Shown here one piece after another: positions 50,401 through 60,373 of a stretch of DNA of 64,000 bases. The DNA is from Spinacia oleracea. Lineage: Eukaryota > Streptophyta > Magnoliopsida > Caryophyllales > Amaranthaceae. The DNA lies in the NCBI RefSeq assembly GCF_020520425.1, contig NC_079491.1:22931449-22995448 (forward strand), read 5' to 3'. The notes under the pieces were generated by a model that worked only from the letters and a program-made list of their open reading frames with translations, made no database searches and was not told the origin of the DNA. Made by a program: the position numbers and the translations under genes. Numbering within the stretch: position 1 is the first letter of the stretch; the number at the start of each line of letters is the position of its first letter.

Positions 50401-53344
50401 ACCAACTCATTTCCTGTGAAGAATTCTTGCGCCTTCTTCAGTGAATCAGAAAGCTTTGACAAATTGTCACCAACAGCTTGAATTATACCCACAAACTCAT
50501 CCATAAACTCCTGTGTTTTAAAACCCATTGACATACATTAGGGAATAGTAAACTTTTAGGTGTTTCAGTTTGAACATTAATAATTAAAATTATGAACAAC
50601 TATATATACTGAATGACACTTGTTCACATACACAATATATAATTAAAGAGGCTTAAACACTTATTTTTATCATTTATTGATACAGTTTGAATAAATAACC
50701 AAAGAGGTTTGAACATTTTATTACATTCTGTATATAATGTACTAATTCTTCATTATGTTATCATATGGCTTAGAGAGGTATGAACATTATATGCAAAAAT
50801 AAAGAACATTTAAGCAAAGGGTTATGAACATTTATTTATATATGTTCTTAAAGTATTTTTTAACATATTAAAGGAAGGAACATAAAATTAATATTACACA
50901 TATTTATATTTTGCAGAATTATTAACTTTAATCTATTAGAATGTGATGTATTTAGGAATACCTTGCGAGTTTGTTTTTCTTCAATATTGATTTTGGGTAA
51001 CACCTTCCCCAATCCAAAGCCACTTTTCTCCAATTCATTCCGTTTTTTTCCTATTTCCTTTGTATAGCAGGACACAAGTGGAATTCGTCTTGGAGGAAAA
51101 AAGTTCATTCTTTGAACTCTGTCAAAATAGAAAATCTGACATAAAAAGTATAAATGTTAGAAAAACCCTATGATTGATCAAGTAGATTAAAATCATAAAT
51201 TTAGAAGGTGTAAATGATGTTATACCGTCAACAACGGCAATGGTCCTGTGAAAAATGTTGCTATGTCATTTAGTTTCAGGTTTTTTTTATACTGTGCAGT
51301 AGTTGAGAGCAGTGCCTCCCACACATACTTGCACCAGTTCAAGCTCTGGATCTGCTCATGATCCATCATTGAGAACAAAAATTTGAAGTATGCTTGGTTT
51401 GACAATGTGCTTTTGATCAATGTGTTGACAGTCACCACCAAGAAGCTTGTAATGAAATTTGCATCCGGTCCAACCTCAATTTGGTCTTCTCGACTGTAGT
51501 ACTTCAAAATTTTCTGAACTGATGGGACCTTATTCCCAAGAGGATTCCACTTTGAATCTATAAAGATCTTTTTCCAACTGTTTTTTTAATGAACAAAATC
51601 TAATTAAGATAAACATTCCCAAATAGAAAGGACAAACAATATAAAAAGAAAGAACAAACGCAACAAGAACTATGAACAATAATGAACAATTATATGAATC
51701 AGGGTTATAAAAAAAGAACAACCATATACAAATGAACAAAATTTAATTAAGAAAAACAAAATTTCATTAAATATGAACAAAATTTAATTAGGATTTCACT
51801 TTTCATGTATTAATGTCTTCTTCAATCTGTTTTTTGAACATATGGCTGAAAACTTTGAACATAAAGGAAACAAACTTTGAACATATTGGAGAAAAGCTTT
51901 GAACATATTGGAGAAGCTTTAAACATAATAGGGAATTGTTTTGAACATAATTGATAAAAACTTTGAACATAAGGAGGAAAAACTATGAATAATTGTATGA
52001 GATAAACGCAGAAAAAACTTTTTCTCATTATAATTGTATGAGATAAACTTTCAAATTCTGAATGTATATTAAGCCATACACAATTGAACAAATAACTTTA
52101 AGTAAAAGAACATTTATAGTACATGCATAATGCAGTTAGATTTTTGAACTCTATAACATATTAAAAATAAAAGTATAGACTTAAGATCATTTACCTTGCC
52201 ATGAATGCAGAAAATTCTTCACTAGCCTTGTCAGACTTTGCCTCAACTATCTCTACTTCACCGCTAGGAAGGCCATATATCTTTTTCACGTCCTCAAATT
52301 CTATCAGAATTTTCTCATTCCTTGGCAGATAAAGATTTTGGCTGTTTTCCTCAAAGTTGTTACACAGCCATGTAACAAATTGTTGGGATGAAGTAGGTAG
52401 CTGGAAATCTAGCAATGCTCCTAGACCAATATTTCGAACGACCTCCTTCTTCTGTTCATTCATCATGGAAATGAATGTGATGAATTTTCCGTGTCCTCCT
52501 CCAACACCGGTTTTTTCTTCCTCTTCTTCTTCTACTCTCTCCTTGTAAACAGCGATTGATTTCATTGGTTTCTTTCTTGCAGGAACTTCTTTGGTAATCA
52601 TCGCCAAAGGGGAAGCCTCCCGTTCCACAACTAAATCTGATTAACAAAGCCAAAAATTAATGCAGGAATAATAAGAATAAAAATAAATTACATAGATTCA
52701 TTCAAGTATTTTTATTTTTACCTTTTTCTGATTTGTGAATATCATCATTTTCATTCTCTTCCTTCCCTTCCCAATCCTCATCCGCTATTTTCCTCTTTCG
52801 TTTCTTTTCAGCAGGTAGGTTTGCTTTTGGTGTTGTTCTTTTTGATGCTGGAAAAGGAACACATATAAGTGAGTTTTAATAACAATCCTAGAATATTTTA
52901 TCTTATGGAAAACAAATAAATTTTAATCTTACCTATTTCTTGTCTTTGTTTTTCGAACATAAGCAACCTATCCTTCACCGGTACTGTTTGCTCTGTTAGA
53001 GAAGAACATAGAATTAAGAAGTTTTGATAAATATGTAATACAATGTTTAACATTTTATTATACTAAATATATATATACCTTTTTTCATCTTTTTTTGTTG
53101 TTTCACTTCTTCTTCTTTCCATTCTTCGTCTTCCTCATCTTCCTCATCTTCCTTATCTTCTTCCTCTTCTTCCTCATCAACTTCCTCTTCTTCCTCTTCT
53201 TCTTGAACCTCTTCTTCTTGTTCCTTTCTTTTCTTCAAAGTTTCTTTCATTTTCCTTTTCCCTTTAGCTATGACTTCTGCAAGTCCTGTCAATAGAACAA
53301 AATTGAAAAATTGTTTGAACATATGACCAAAAAACTTTGAATAA

Positions 53345-53825
53345 TTGTAAATTTTAACATATGTCCAAAAACTTTGAACATATGATAAAAAACTTCAAAC
53401 ATAATATAAAAAACTTTTGATCATGATGGAGAAAAACTTTGAACATATAACCAAAAACTTTGAATAACTGTATGAGATAAAAACAGAGAGAATTTTTATC
53501 CAAACAAAAATAACATTTTATGATAAATAAATGAACATTCCATGAAAAAAAATTGAACAATGTTAAATTTTATTAAGTTCAAAGTTATTTTATCATATGT
53601 TCAAAGTTTTTTGAACATATGATAAAAAACTTGGAACATAATTCAGAAAACTTGAACTTAATATAGAAATATTTTGAACATGATGGAAAAAAACTTTGAA
53701 CATATAACCAAAAACTTTGAATAACTGAGATAAAAACAGAAAGAATTTTTATGCAAACAAAAATAACATTTTTGATAACCAAATTAACATTCCATGAAAA
53801 AACTTTGAACAATGTTAAATGTAAA
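53345..53825. repeat. Intronic direct duplication in the protease gene
   Basis: Two tandem copies of about 225 bp (53345-53570 and 53590-53825). They share CTTTGAACATATAACCAAAA, ACTTTGAATAACTG, AGATAAAAACAGA, TTTTTAT-CAAACAAAAATAA and ACATTCCATGAAAAAA. Diverged a few percent with indels. Confidence 0.7.
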
Positions 53826-54231
53826 ACCTGTTTTCTGTTCATCTTTCAATTCTTCAGTATCCTTTTTCTTGTTTCTTTTTGTTGCAGTCCTAAGAGGAAG
53901 AATTCTTCCTTTAACAGATGCTTTTTTCTCAACTCCTGTAAAAAAGATAATAATGTATTTAATATATTAACATTTTATCAAATAACTTATATTATTGCTT
54001 AACATTTTTTTTGTATGTATATTTATCTTTTTGCTTTTTTGTTTTTGTGATCTCAACATCCAAAGGCTCATCCTCAACTTCTTTCTCAGCCACTTTCCTT
54101 TTCTTTGGAGTATTTGTTACTTTGGAAGTAACTTCGGAAACATCTACATTAATAACAAATACTAAGTACAACTTACATAATAATATATTTGATCATTTAT
54201 TGAAATAAGATTGAACAATGTAAATATTTAC

Positions 54232-55100
54232 CTTTTCCATCAAATTCTTCCCTGGTAACTATTTCAGCACAAACATTTTCTTGCACTTTCACCATTGATC
54301 TTGTACTTCTTCTCGGATTGTATGAATCTGATATGTTGTGCAACTTCTTTTGTAGTGCTTCATCAATATATATACTTTGAATGACTTTCTTCTTGTTAGC
54401 AGTTGTCTTCCTTCCTTTTCTTGTTCCATTACCACCATTGGTTGGATCTGCACTCTCTGAAGCATTTACATTTTCAACCACCTTGGCAATTGCTTTTGTG
54501 GCATCATCATCTTCTTTTTTCTTTCTCTCAGCTTCTCTTTCCTTTCTCTCAGCTTCTTTCCTTTCCGCTTCCTCTATCAACGCTTTGTTGTTTTTAGCAA
54601 TAAGCTGACTCATTTTATCTTCATATTCTTTCTTTCTTTCCTCAATATCCTTCTTCTTTGCTTCAGCTTTATCTTCTTCTTCCTTTTTCTTATTAGCCTC
54701 CATCCTCTTGTTTTCAGCTTCTTTCTTCCCAGCTTCTCTTTCGGCATCAGCTGCAGATGCCTTTTCCTCAGCCAATCTTCGGGCTTCTGCGTCAGCTGCA
54801 GATGCCTTTTCCTCAGCCACTATTTGGCTTCTGCATCAGCTGCAGATGTCTTCTCCTCAGCCAGTCTTTTGGCTTCTTTCTCAGCTGGAGATGCCTTTTC
54901 CTCGGCGACTCTTTTGGCTTCTGCATCAGCAGCAGGTGCCATTTTCTCAGCTCCTATTTGTGCAGATACAGCAGGTGTAGTTATCCTTTCCTCAGCTTCT
55001 TTGCTGGCTTTTGCAGCAGCTGCAGCTACCATTGCTGCAGCCTTTTTTTTGTTGTTCTTCTTTATGCTCTTTGCTAAAAGTTGTTTCACTAACATATTGC
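54232..55100 (-). repeat. Coiled-coil repeat region coding AEEKASAADAEAK units
   Basis: Part of the protease gene. About five to six repeats of a 14-residue unit (AEEKASAADAEAKR and variants with P or T) are followed by uninterrupted charged helix (KKKEEEDKAEAKKKDIEERK and on), then a Lys/Arg-rich segment. The composition is that of a long rigid helix, superficially like TolA-type linkers. One frame change lies near 54822. Confidence 0.8.
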
Positions 55101-55798
55101 CCCTGATATGATAAACAAAGTACAAAAAAATTCTATAAATTAAACCAAAAAAAGTGTGATCATATATATGAAAACGTATGAACAATATCATTTAAATATA
55201 AACTTACAAATAAACAAGAAAGAAAGAGTTGTTCAATAATAAAGAATAACCCATAAAAAATAAAGAACAAACAATTCCAAATGAATGAACAAACAATGAA
55301 ACAATTATGAACAAATATGCAGAAAAAAATGAATTGTTAAAAAAAAGTAAAATTGTACCTATTTTTTGTAGCAATCTTTTTTTTGTACCATAGATTTTGA
55401 AGGATCTTCTTGATCTACTTCACTGTTTTTTGAATAAGATATTGTTAATATACATGCTATTTTATATAAAATTAAGAACGATTCAACTAAATTGAAAATT
55501 CATATTATTTTTTACCTTGATGTTTTTTGAACTTCAGACTGGGATTTTGATGAAGATTTCTCAGTAACTTCAAGCTGGGATTTTGATGAAGATTTGTCTT
55601 CTTCTTCTCTGTAATTTGAATAGTAAGGTGTAAACGTACAAATCATTTTATATAAAATTAATAAAAAAAATCATTCAAAAAGCTAAAAATAGACATTATA
55701 TTATACCTCAATGATTTTTGAACTTCTGTCTCAGAAGTTGTAGATGCCTTCCCATCTCCTTCACTGTATTTTTTATTAATATGATGTTAATGGACACA

Positions 55799-57626
55799 TC
55801 TAATATATATATATATATAAAGGGGAGTTTTTTAAAGAGCATTTAGAGCGTCCACATAGGATTGTACAGTCATCACGTATAAATATTATAAAAATAGATT
55901 ATAATAATGTTATAAAAGATAGATTACCTAAGATTAAATATCTTAGGAGTTATACATTAGATTAAATAAGTAAAAGATAGATTATAACTTCACCAAATTT
56001 ATCTTTATAATAATGTTTATTCATAATTTTTAGATTACGTAAGTGATAGGTGAAGATTATTGTACTCTGATCTTTTACAAAAGTTATACGTCTAATTTTA
56101 TCTTAGGACTTTTCCAGTAGACGTCAAACTCTATTTCTACGTGTGTAAATTTTACGTTTACATTAGAATTCTACTTGCATTAAACTATATTTTTTCCGGT
56201 TATAAATATATGACTTTATATGTTCAACCCATATCTAACTATCAACATAATAGTTTACAAAAAAAAAAAACTCAAGTTTGTGTGATCATGGTTGCGTAAA
56301 TTTATAAAACTATACTCCTCTTTTATTATATTTGATTTTCTTTTTACGGGTTTATACCCTATAGTTATTATGATGATTTAAGTACTCTGTATGTTTATTT
56401 TTCATAAATATTTCATTGATTCGAGCAATTAATTCAAGCAAAAACGATTGGAAAATAAATGTACGTGTTTCAAGAATTATTGATGTGCTAAACTTCCGTA
56501 AACAAAATAGTGTCATTAGTCTGGACATGGTCATTGACGAAGAGGTATATAATTGATCTTATATAATTGTGGCTTCATAATTTTTTCCTTCTTTTTAACT
56601 TTTAATAATAATTTTACAATTGCAGGGTGATTATGTACATGCTTCAATCAAAGGAAAATATGTGCAATAATTTCGTCAAATATTGGCGGAAGGCAACGTC
56701 TACACAATAAGATATTTATTTATTTTGTGGCTTCAGTTATTTTTTTTTTTAATTTACCCTAAGTCAACTTGGTGAAAAGGATAAGTAACCAAATTTATAA
56801 TCAAATAGACGGTTGTTGGTGACAAAATTAGGGGGTAAGAATTAAATTGGATGAGACGATATTATTTTTTCTTTTGGACATAGGAGAGTTCCATTTATTA
56901 TTACATTAATAGTTCATTTAACATTAAAGGAAACTGAAACCAAAATAAAAGAGGTTAATGGGGAAAATAAAATACAATATACGAAAATGAAACAATTTCT
57001 AAGGATTGACTAAATAGAATATGGGGTGAAAAAATAAGGATAGAGGGAGTCTATACTTATACAATTTATATGTAATGATTTTGTTTAGATTACATGAATA
57101 ACCAACTACTAATTCAAGTGGCTACGTTTATTGATCGCTAGCAGTCCGGAATGATTAGTAAATTGTTTTAAAAGAAAACCCCTATAAGAATTCAGTTTAA
57201 ATGTTAGTTGAGTATATGAATGGTCAAGGTTAAATATATTAAAATGACAATACATATTGGAGATGGTTACTATGACTACAATTTTAATGTAGCTATTGTA
57301 AAATAATCCTAAAAACAATTTAACAATAAGAACTGAATAAAATATATTGATTAAAGATAGAAATTTGGTGTAAAACTAAACAAAATGAAATTAGTTTTAA
57401 ATTAAGAGATATCCATAGTAACTTAAATAATTAAAAACAGATATGTGCATCACACGTCTATCTTTGTACGATGATATTATCCCAGTTTCAGGTGATCCTG
57501 GGATCGATTCTCATCCCCGCCCTTTGTGGCTCATTCGCACCAAAAAAAAATATACTTTTCATTACAAGCCCGTGCGCTATGTACTTTTCATTACAAATCC
57601 GTGCATCGCACGGGCTTCCATACTAG
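55799..57626 (+). mobile_element. Helitron nested in the MULE
   Basis: The element starts TCTAATATATATATATAT just after A (55798) and ends TTCCATACTAG before T (57627): the 5' TC, 3' CTRR, A/T insertion rule. A 3' hairpin CCGTGC-ATC-GCACGG lies at 57599-57613, about nine bases before CTAG. A paralogous intron at 55438-55510 of the same host gene reads GTTAATATACATGCTATTTT where this one reads GTTAATGGACACA, Helitron, TTATATTATAT; it therefore represents the unoccupied state. It is 1828 bp and non-coding. It contains a SINE 3' half (57478-57550) and a short duplication of TTTTCATTACAA plus CCGTGC near its end. Confidence 0.78.
57478..57550 (+). mobile_element. 5'-truncated SINE copy inside the Helitron
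   Basis: GATCCTGGGATCGATTCTCA, CCCGCCCTTTGTGGC, TCATTCGCACC and A(9) match the 3' half of the SINE at 3971-4079. The tRNA-like A box is missing. Confidence 0.75.
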
Positions 57627-58875
57627 TTATATTATATAATATTAAAAATTATTCAAATTTAAAACAAAATTGATATTATCTTATACCTTAATACTTTCTG
57701 AACCTCTGGCTGGGATTTAGTTGGTCTTCGCTTAAATTTGAGTATTAACCTTTGTGGTTGTTCTCTAGATTTTATAAATGTATAACTAATGAGTGTCCAG
57801 AGCAAAATACAGTTTGAAGAAATGAATATTTTATGAAAACAAAATGATCATTTAACATAAAAACAGTTATCATGAGTTTTAATATTAAAAAGGACTGAAG
57901 AAATGAACAAAAGTTCAAACATTGAAATTATGAATATAGCAGTTGAAATAATTGAACATTTTATAAACCAAACTTAGTATATCAGAGTAAATGAACATTT
58001 TATAAAAAGGAATTGAACATTTTACCAAAATGAATTGAATATTTTACCAAAATGAGTGTAGTTTTAAAATTTTACGATAGAAAAATTGAATATTAGTACA
58101 AAGAACATTTCCATTATGAATATAATTCTAGAAATAATTCATAGTATATTCAAAAACAAAACTCAGTAACAAAATATATTCCAGAAAAAAATTGAACATT
58201 TTTGAAAAAAGAAAATGAATATTTTATAAAAATATATTGAACATTTTATAAAAAGAAAAATGAATATTTTATCAAAGTATTTTGAACATTTTGCAAACAG
58301 ACAGTTATCAAGAGTTCTGGACTTATTTTTTTGGACATAGGAATGAACAAATGATCGAATCATTTTAATTATATATATAACATTCGAAATAATTCAGTAT
58401 TCCTAGAGAAAACTCAGTAGACCAAAAAGGATATCCAGTTTGGAATATATGAACATTTTTCAAAAAGATTTTGAATATTCTGCTATAATCAATTGAACAT
58501 TTTGCCTAAGATAGTTATCATGAGTTCTCGAGTTAATTTATTTTACAGAGGAATGAACAAAACTCAGTAGACCAAAATGAATATTTAGCTTAAACAATAT
58601 GAACATTTACACATAAGTTGAACATCTAACATAAGGATAGAAAAACTCAACAAAAGTTCATCACATTTACATTATTATAATAATATTTGAAATAATTGAC
58701 ATTCCCTATCCAAATTTTAATCATCAATAAGATTATTCTTAAATCTCTATGAATATTAACGGCACATTCGTAATTTAAATAGAAATTGATATTCAATAAC
58801 ATAAAAATTTACTTACTGGACTTTGTCTATTTGTTTTTTAGTTTCAATTTCATTCTCAATTTGGTATTGTCCAGT

Positions 58876-59200
58876 TCTGTGACCAAAAAACCAATAGTTA
58901 GGGTTTGGTAAAATCACTTCGCAACGAAAATGAATATTAACATAAAATTGATTGATCATTAACATAAAATTGATTGAACATATGTAAATTAAAATGAATT
59001 TTATCTACGAAAAATTAAAATAACATACTCCGTCATGTCTGTGACCAAAAAACCAATAGTTAGGGTTTGGTAAAACAATTCGCAACGAAAATGAACATTA
59101 CATAAAATTGATTGAACATTAACATAAAATTGATTGAACATATGTAAATTAAAATCAATTTTATCTACGAAAACTTAAAATAACTTACTCTGTCATATCT
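58876..59200. repeat. Tandem duplication of an exon-intron block in the protease gene
   Basis: Two adjacent copies of about 160 bp (about 58876-59038 and 59039-59200). Each begins with GTGACCAAAAAACCAATAGT and TAGGGTTTGGTAAAA, continues AAAATGAACATTA and ATTGATTGAACATATGTAAA, and ends TTTATCTACGAAAA then TAAAATAAC. They are near-identical, so the duplication is young relative to the element. Confidence 0.75.
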
Positions 59201-59939
59201 GATTGCTTTTCACTGCCGATTTTTGGCTATTCACTAGATCTTCCAGTACTATAGCAAAAAAATCAGAAGTTAGGGTTTGTTAACATCATAAACCAAAAAA
59301 ATTGACCATTATAATGAAATTATTTGATCATTATAATGAAAAATACTGAAAATAACTAAATTAAACAGATATTTAACTATTTAAACAGTTGCATGTACGC
59401 AATCTGAAATTAAATTACATACGTTTCTTTTTCTTTCTTTCGGCATCTTCGTTTTTCTGAAATAGAACGAAAATAAACAAAATTAGATTTCATATTTAGT
59501 TCGAAAATAAAATCGAAATATCAGAATCATTTCTAATTACTTACTTTTTGCTTTTCGTTGGATTTTGTAGCTTGTTCATGTCAATTTCATCTCGAACATC
59601 CATTTTTCTCCTTTTCTTTCACCAAAAAGAAGGCACAAATTTCTTCTCTTGATATTTTCTGCAAATTCAGCTTAAATAATGAAGATTAGTAGCGGTTTGA
59701 AGAGAGAGAAAGTAAATTGAGGTGGTTGCAGGAAGTTTAATGGCGGTTTTAGGAGAGAGAAAGCAATCAACGTAGATGAGTGGGCGGAGGAGAGAGAAAA
59801 TTTTTTGCGTGCTGAGAATTTGAACGGTTTTCGAAATGATTTTTTTTTTTTTTTTTGTATTTATAGGCCATTCCTGCGCGAAATTATTACCCTCACGTGC
59901 CATTTTTTTTTTCAAAATTAACTACCCGCGCGTGGGATT

Positions 59940-60073
59940 CACGCGCCTAACAATGGTAGGGGGTACAGCCAACTTGGCTGTACCTGGGTAGTTTATGAAA
60001 AAAGACGCTGCGCGTCGTTTTGGGCAGCGGGTACAGCCAAGATGGCTGTACATGGGTATAGCAATTAGGGGTA
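59940..60073 (-). repeat. Right terminus of the MULE: two palindromic modules
   Basis: GGGTACAGCC-n-GGCTGTACC at 59961-59984 and GGGTACAGCC-n-GGCTGTACA at 60029-60053, separated by a stretch including GACGCTGCGCGTCGTTTTGG. The order mirrors the left end. It sits about 340 bp upstream of the protease start codon, so it also contains that gene's promoter region. Confidence 0.8.
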
Positions 60074-60101
60074 TCACCTTATTTCTTTCGAAAATTTGGT
60101 A

Positions 60102-60372
60102 CTCCCTCGTGTATTTATTTAAGAGATACAGAAAAATTGATTAAAATAAAATAATAAAACAAGTGGGGTTGGATAGATATTCATTTTGGGGGTGGGAGGT
60201 GGGATGAGTTTATGAAATTATTTGTTTAATATAATGGTGAGTCATATGGTAAATTAGATGTATTATTTAATTAGATGGTGAGGTTGATAAGTTAATAAAT
60301 ATGGCAAGTGTATCTCTTAAATAAATACAGCCGGAAAAGGCAAGTGTATCCCTCAAATAAATACGGAGGGAG
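60102..60372. mobile_element. Stowaway-like MITE
   Basis: The left end CTCCCTCGTGTATTTATTTA then AGAGATACA is the inverse of the right end GTATCCCTCAAATAAATACG then GAGGGAG. TA flanks both sides (60100-60101 and 60373-60374). The right terminal block is doubled (CAAGTGTATCTCTTAAATAA, then CAAGTGTATCCCTCAAATAA). Confidence 0.75.
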
Positions 60373-60373
60373 T

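Larger units (their letters stand above)
47414..59603 (-). pseudogene. Ulp1-like (C48) cysteine protease gene of the MULE, frame-broken
   Basis: More than twenty exons. The start at 59603 reads MDVRDEIDMNKLQNP; the stop is at 47414. Small Lys/Glu-rich exons follow (59545-59603, near 59440, 59220, 58850, 57687-57768, 55708-55765, 55516-55613, 55370-55425). Next comes a coiled coil at 54232-55100, acidic/basic exons (54030-54143, 53829-53938, 53082-53285, 52933-52996, 52722-52849) and a plant-mobile-domain/DUF1985-like block (52195-52633, 51226-51580, 50963-51138: VVRNIGLGALLDF, WLCNNFEENS, YGLPSGEVEIVE). After a linker (49484-50512) lies the protease (48841-48999, 48602-48761, 48215-48343, 47969-48112, 47692-47889, 47414-47518). 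Catalytic residues: His in AAKHFYLLVINH, Asp in VDVIDNRPL, Cys in YTNCGVYVMKHME. The Gln usual six residues before Cys is Thr. Two frame changes (about 54822 and 49785) suggest decay. A role in desumoylation is family inference only. Confidence 0.82.
42120..60083. mobile_element. Ulp1-bearing Mutator-like element (MULE), about 17.9 kb
   Basis: The direct repeat TCACCTTATT occurs at 42120-42129 and 60074-60083. Ten bases is the usual size of a MULE target duplication. The element between (42130-60073) has inverted ends. The left has CGCAATTTTTTGGTTGCCCT then CGGGTACAGCC; the right, on the other strand, has CTAATTGCTATACCCATGTA then CAGCC. Both then continue with GGCTGTACCC, an AAACGACG word and a second GGTACAGCC/GGCTGTACC palindrome. 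It carries a FAR1-type MULE transposase gene (plus, 42378-46618) and a Ulp1-like protease gene (minus, 47414-59603), convergent. A Helitron (55799-57626) is nested inside. The gene content corresponds to the known class of Ulp-carrying MULEs (Arabidopsis Kaonashi/KI elements, melon CUMULE). Both genes contain frame breaks, so the copy is probably not self-sufficient. Confidence 0.88.

Noticed and set aside
53095-53295. Plus-strand open frame of almost pure Phe and Leu
   Set aside because: Antisense of a Glu/Lys-rich exon of the protease gene.
54708-55111. Overlapping plus-strand Ala/Ser-rich open frames
   Set aside because: Antisense of the repeated AEEKASAADAEAK coding region.
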